DNA from: CAYIHX01 sp964363305
Lineage (GTDB): Bacteria > Bdellovibrionota > UBA1018
Reading direction: 5' to 3'
Assembly: GCA_964363305.1 (NCBI GenBank)
Contig: CAYIHX010000005.1
Location: forward strand, 62,001 to 126,000
Length of the DNA stretch: 64,000 nt
Positions 60,700-64,000 of this stretch are shown piece by piece. The notes beneath the pieces are model-generated. The model saw only the letters and a program-made list of their open reading frames with translations. It was not told the DNA's origin and ran no database searches. Each line of letters opens with the position of its first letter. Position 1 is the stretch's first letter. Position numbers and translations under genes: made by a program.

Positions 60700-61316
60700 C
60701 GCATTCCTGGAATCATCGGGCCCATCATTTGAGTGCCGGGCAGGAACGGCGCGCCGGTGAAGTTTTGTTTGCGTTTGAGGAGGCGAGCCTTCTCAAAAGG
60801 GGTCCAGTAGTTCAGCGCCACGGTGGTGACGTCGAGCTTCCAGTAGAATTCGAATTTTGAAAGATCGGCGAGGCTTTGTTTCCCTTCAGGAAGCTCGAAG
60901 AAGATGCTGGCGATCCGACTTTCACTGGTCCGGATGTTGAGCCACGGCAGGAGATCGGAATCGGCCTTCACGATGAGCGGCGCGATTCCAGTGGTTCCTT
61001 CAAAGCGAATACGGCAGTCGTTGAGGTTGATCTTCCAATCGGCGCGATCGCGATTGGAGATCAGCAGATGCATCCAGAGGGCGTGAACTTTTCCGCGCCC
61101 CGGAACTTCGACCCGCTCGAATCCGTAGGAGTCGACTCGGATGTAACTCTCTTTGCTGTCGGGCGGGTAAGGATACGTGGCTCCGGGGACTTGCTTGGGC
61201 GTGTGCTCGGTATTTTCGGTGGGCGCGTAGTGAAACTGGGCGCCGGCGCACCCGAGGAGCGTTCCCCCGAGAAGGCTCATGAACAGGAGGTGGTTGGAGA
61301 GACGCACTGCGCGCAT
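60696..61316 (-). CDS. Small lipoprotein of unknown function
   Basis: 206 residues. Signal peptide with lipobox LLGC at about residues 20-23. The mature part starts with a Pro-rich linker (TPKQVPGATYPYPP) and contains a compact beta-type region (VHALWMHLLISNRDRADWKINLNDCRIRF) like small periplasmic immunoglobulin-type folds. The last 30 residues are rich in Gly, Pro and Met. No family recognised. Confidence 0.7.
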   Translation of the reverse strand: MRAVRLSNHLLFMSLLGGTLLGCAGAQFHYAPTENTEHTPKQVPGATYPYPPDSKESYIRVDSYGFERVEVPGRGKVHALWMHLLISNRDRADWKINLNDCRIRFEGTTGIAPLIVKADSDLLPWLNIRTSESRIASIFFELPEGKQSLADLSKFEFYWKLDVTTVALNYWTPFEKARLLKRKQNFTGAPFLPGTQMMGPMIPGMR

Positions 61317-61372
61317 GGCGAGAGACTAGCTTAAGGAGTGACAAAGAGGAAGCGACCTGCCATTTTTCAGCG

Positions 61373-62185
61373 ATGCTTTGGATTTTGATCACGGCACTAG
61401 CCCTCGCGGGGTCGGTAGAGGAGCGTGCGTGCACGAAATCCAAGCGCCACGAAGGGCTGGTGGCCTGGCAGCGGAGTCTTTATAGAGATCGCGCGTTGCG
61501 GGAGGCGACCGGCGGAGTGATCGATCTCGAACTGCGAGACCGTTTTCAGGCGATGACCAGCGACGCTCTTTTTGGACGAGCGGGCTCAGTCCTTCACCGT
61601 CGAAACAGCGAGCTCCTCGCGCAGTACGCCCGGCGATTGGAGAAAGCGGGGCTGGAGTGGCCCGCAAAATTCGGTAGGCAAGTAATTCGGGCGATCGAAG
61701 CGAAGTTGAAGCCAGCCGAGATTCGGCAGCTGGGGTTGCGCAGGGTGGAGTTCGTTCCGGTTCGGCGCTGGCCCTCTTTTGCGTCGGGCCCGGAGCTGCT
61801 GAGGTCTTGTGGAAACGATCTTTTGGAAGCCGGCGTTGCGTTACATCATGATCGAGTGGTGCTTTGTCCGGGCGCTCTTTTGAGGACGGGCGTTTCGGCC
61901 TGGGGTGTGGAGGTTCGTGCTCCGGTGGCGGATTCACCGTCGGAAGGCGAGCCACTGGCGGTGAAGTACTCGGAGGACCAACTGTGGGGCTGGGCGCTGG
62001 AAGCGCTGCGAGCCTGGGGTGAGCGGGCCTCGGAGGGTCGAAAAGATCGTGAGGAGTGGCGTGCGCTTCTTCGGCGCGCGTTAGCAGCGGCGAGCGGCTC
62101 TTCGGAGACCTGGAAGATCATGAACTACGAACCGATGTGCGGGACGTCGGCGGCGACTCGGGTATTCAACGCACCAGCTGAGTAA
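61373..62185 (+). CDS. Exported protein of unknown function
   Basis: 270 residues. A short signal peptide (MLWILITALALAGSVEE, cleavage near residue 14) is followed by an Arg- and Glu-rich, mostly helical protein with no membrane segments and four Cys residues. No domain recognised. It is divergent from the small lipoprotein with 56 bases between, and overlaps the end of the ppx gene by 20 bases on the other strand. Confidence 0.6.
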   Translation: MLWILITALALAGSVEERACTKSKRHEGLVAWQRSLYRDRALREATGGVIDLELRDRFQAMTSDALFGRAGSVLHRRNSELLAQYARRLEKAGLEWPAKFGRQVIRAIEAKLKPAEIRQLGLRRVEFVPVRRWPSFASGPELLRSCGNDLLEAGVALHHDRVVLCPGALLRTGVSAWGVEVRAPVADSPSEGEPLAVKYSEDQLWGWALEALRAWGERASEGRKDREEWRALLRRALAAASGSSETWKIMNYEPMCGTSAATRVFNAPAE

Positions 62186-63683
62186 TGAGCTTTTTCTTGA
62201 AGAGGGCTTCGAAAAGATCCTTTTTTTGTTCGATGCGCAGCAGCTCAAGATCGATCGGGCCCTGACCGGACACCGACAGGTGAACGTTCTTCCCTCGGAT
62301 GCTGATCTTTCGGATGCGGACGGTCCCCTGGTGTCCACGGTCGAGCGCGTCCGCGATACGAAGGAATGAGAGAATTTTGAGAAACGCGTCTTTTCGCTGA
62401 GCGGAGACTTTGGCGGAACCACCGAGCTTAACGTTGTCGGTGTCGATCGCTCCGGCTCCGCGGTGGTGCAGGCAGAGCTGCGCGATGAACTCGTTCTCCC
62501 AGGGATCCATCGAAGGGAAATCGGCGTTTTTGACAATGTAGTACGAATGCTGTTCGTGATGGGTCGGAGTGATGGCTTCTCCCACGTCATGCAGAATCGC
62601 AGCCGCGGTGAGGTACATTTTCCATTTCGGTGCGAGGCGATGAATTCGCCTGAGCCTGTCGAATAGAAGTTCGGACAACTTCGCGACCGCTTCGAGGTGA
62701 ACTTGGTTCATGCCGAAGCGCTGCGCGCTGGCGAGAAGATCAGGGAGGTGGAATGCGATGGGCGATGATTGGGTGGACCGCAGAAGTTGGAGCTGCTCTT
62801 CGAGAATGCCGTCCCGCAGGGAGTACTCGGTGAGTAGGACTTGTTTGGTCTTGAGCGCCTGGAGAATCTCGTCGAGCAGCACGGCGCCGGCCAGAATCAT
62901 GTCGGCCCGCTTCTCCTCCATCTGCGGAAGCGCCAGGAGCTGCGCGGTCGTCATCTTGCTCATCGTTTTGACGAGCTTGGTGAGCTGGTTTCCTTCGAAG
63001 CTTTTCGCGTGAAAATTGTTGCGAATGATTCGCGCCAGCGCGCGGGCCGTACCCGAGGAGGCGTAGACCTCAGCGGCCTTCGGCCATTCGTCGGCGATGA
63101 AGCGCGGTAGAACGACGCTCTTGATGTAACGTCGGAGATGGGGAATGGCGTCCGAGTTTTTCGGAGGGCTGCTCTTCAGGAAGACCTGCTGAAGTCGAGC
63201 CGTTCCGAGGGGGAAGCTTTCTGAATGGAGGAGTTGGCGGTTTCGAATGATGCTGACTTCGGTGCTTCCCCCTCCGATGTCGATGAGAGCGATCTTTTTT
63301 CGATCAGCGGTCTCGTGCGCGAGAACACCTAGCGCGATGAGACGGGCTTCTTCTTCTCCGGAAATCACACGGAGGTCGATCCCGGTTTTGGCTTTCACAG
63401 ACGCGAGGAAGCGTTTGGAATCGACTGCTTCTCGAAGTGCGCTCGTCCCGAACGCCACGATTTTATTGGTATGAAGCACCTGGGCCGTGTGCTTGAAACT
63501 CGCAAAGGCCTGAAGCGTTCGGCGAATGGCCTGCGGGTCGAGCTTTCCGTCGATGAAAACACCTTGGCCTAGCCGCACCATGAGTTTCTCACGGTGAAGC
63601 CGCCTCACCTGGGAACCTGGCCCAAGCTGGTGCACGTCGAAGCGCACCGAGTTGGTTCCGAGGTCGATGATCGCTAGTCTCAT
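62166..63683 (-). CDS. Exopolyphosphatase / pppGpp phosphatase with HD domain (Ppx/GppA)
   Basis: 505 residues. Actin-like ATPase-fold halves: LAIIDLGTNSVRFDV at residues 3-17, VAFGTSALREA, SGEEEARLIALGVL and IALIDIGGGSTEVS at about 142-155. The C-terminal third is an HD domain with AAAILHDVGEA and LCLHHRGAG. It degrades polyphosphate or pppGpp and so affects the stringent response. The start is 9 bases after the stop of a 48-residue basic protein gene, so the two are likely co-transcribed. Confidence 0.9.
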   Translation of the reverse strand: MRLAIIDLGTNSVRFDVHQLGPGSQVRRLHREKLMVRLGQGVFIDGKLDPQAIRRTLQAFASFKHTAQVLHTNKIVAFGTSALREAVDSKRFLASVKAKTGIDLRVISGEEEARLIALGVLAHETADRKKIALIDIGGGSTEVSIIRNRQLLHSESFPLGTARLQQVFLKSSPPKNSDAIPHLRRYIKSVVLPRFIADEWPKAAEVYASSGTARALARIIRNNFHAKSFEGNQLTKLVKTMSKMTTAQLLALPQMEEKRADMILAGAVLLDEILQALKTKQVLLTEYSLRDGILEEQLQLLRSTQSSPIAFHLPDLLASAQRFGMNQVHLEAVAKLSELLFDRLRRIHRLAPKWKMYLTAAAILHDVGEAITPTHHEQHSYYIVKNADFPSMDPWENEFIAQLCLHHRGAGAIDTDNVKLGGSAKVSAQRKDAFLKILSFLRIADALDRGHQGTVRIRKISIRGKNVHLSVSGQGPIDLELLRIEQKKDLFEALFKKKLITQLVR

Positions 63684-63692
63684 TATGGCTCG

Positions 63693-63839
63693 TTAAGCCA
63701 TCGTGCGTGCATTGCGGAAGAGGTGCTTTTTACTTCGGCGGTGGGCGACTTTATGTCGTGAGGGAGCAGTGCCTTCTTTGTGGGCGCGTGCTTGATCTCG
63801 GGACATTTTCTTGTTCATTGCACGAATTCGTTTTGCCAT
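63693..63839 (-). CDS. Small basic protein of 48 residues
   Basis: Frame from ATG 63839 to TAA 63693 reads MAKRIRAMNKKMSRDQARAH and continues with EGTAPSRHKVAHRRSKKHLF. About 40 percent of the residues are Lys, Arg or His, and there is no Cys, so it probably binds nucleic acid or the ribosome. No strong ribosome site is seen. It lies between the PfkB-type gene and ppx on the same strand with short gaps (26 and 9 bases), fitting an operon. I recognise no family. Confidence 0.5.
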   Translation of the reverse strand: MAKRIRAMNKKMSRDQARAHKEGTAPSRHKVAHRRSKKHLFRNARTMA

Positions 63840-63865
63840 AGTGCGTGGGACGCTATCATGGGCTC

Positions 63866-64000
63866 CTAGAGTGGCTCAAGCGTCGATTCTCGGATCTTGA
63901 TTTGAGTGACCAGCCGCCGAACTTCGTTCGCTCGGCCGAGGGTGGTTCCGATGACTTGGGCCGTGGCCGAGCCCGCGGCGAGGCCCCAGCGGAGGCATTC
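63866..64000 (-). CDS. PfkB-family carbohydrate kinase, C-terminal end (partial)
   Basis: 44 residues before TAG 63866; the rest lies beyond base 64000. LRWGLAAGSATAQVIGTTLGR and NEVRRLVTQIKI match the last two helices of PfkB-type hexose or phosphofructokinases (AxxWGxAAGxAT..xxGT). Identification from the short tail is moderate. It would be the first known gene of the operon leading to ppx. Confidence 0.55.
   Translation of the reverse strand, partial: ECLRWGLAAGSATAQVIGTTLGRANEVRRLVTQIKIRESTLEPL

Noticed and set aside
1..64000. tRNA, rRNA, CRISPR arrays, transposases and phage structural genes
   Set aside because: Looked for cloverleaf-like segments, regularly spaced repeats and transposase motifs in gaps and coding regions; none was found by eye.

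Overview
The window looks like chromosomal DNA of a Gram-negative bacterium. It carries Sec-dependent lipoproteins with a lipobox, WaaL-type O-antigen ligases, a polyprenyl-phosphate sugar transferase, a half-size ABC flippase and many surface-glycan genes. A member of Bdellovibrionota or a deltaproteobacterium-like lineage is my best guess, but nothing seen here proves the phylum. Base composition changes along the window: roughly 5-7 kb and 24-30 kb are AT-richer, while 37.9-39 kb, 48.7-50 kb and 51.7-63.7 kb are GC-rich. This fits a locus assembled from several sources. No rRNA, tRNA, CRISPR array or transposase was seen.

Region 1 (about 0.5-31 kb) is a surface-sugar island. It contains the whole pseudaminic acid set, scattered over both strands: PseB (23.1-24.1 kb), PseC (3.9-5.1), a PseH-like acetyltransferase (6.0-6.5), PseG (10.2-11.3), PseI (7.5-8.5) and two candidate CMP-activating enzymes. 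One of these is a SpsF-like domain fused to a class III aminotransferase (11.3-13.4); the other is a NeuA-like protein (21.5-22.2). A PIG-L deacetylase, a formyltransferase-like protein, a metallophosphoesterase and an ATP-grasp enzyme share the PseG/PseI operon, so the final sugar is probably modified. A second tight operon (14.9-21.3 kb, with a divergent pair at 21.5-23.1) combines an epimerase, a 2-hydroxyacid dehydrogenase, a HAD phosphatase, a GAPDH homologue, a FkbM methyltransferase, a cytidylyltransferase and a fumarylacetoacetase-family protein. I cannot match it to a described pathway. An ABC flippase and a PFTS-motif glycan protein (26.4-30.0 kb) follow. Two 184-residue secreted paralogues (542-1096 and 30280-30834) face each other from the ends of this island, and a degenerate third copy lies at 1.1-1.4 kb.

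Region 2 (31-39 kb) is a lipid-linked polysaccharide locus: initiating sugar-phosphate transferase, WecG/TagA-type transferase, two O-antigen ligase/polymerase-like proteins, a GT2, a GT4 and the UDP-GlcNAc 2-epimerase WecB.

Region 3 (39-50 kb) is accessory DNA rich in toxin-antitoxin material and relics: HipBA with a palindromic operator, a DUF4143-type ATPase relic, a broken lytic transglycosylase, a nucleotidyltransferase pair, an orphan AbiEi-like antitoxin beside a perfect 22-bp inverted repeat, and a collapsed HEPN/MNT pair. It also holds the most unusual group in the window. This is a short YcaO protein coupled to a periplasmic solute-binding protein, a possible small secreted Ser/Thr-rich peptide, and a divergent orphan sensor kinase.

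Region 4 (50-56.3 kb) has another FkbM methyltransferase, GT2 and GT4 transferases and two large polytopic proteins (DUF2079 and GT-C type). Region 5 (56.4-64 kb) holds VapBC, two lipoproteins, a methyltransferase/GT2 pair, an exported protein of unknown function, a Ppx/GppA phosphatase with an HD domain, a 48-residue basic protein, and the tail of a PfkB-family kinase cut by the window edge.
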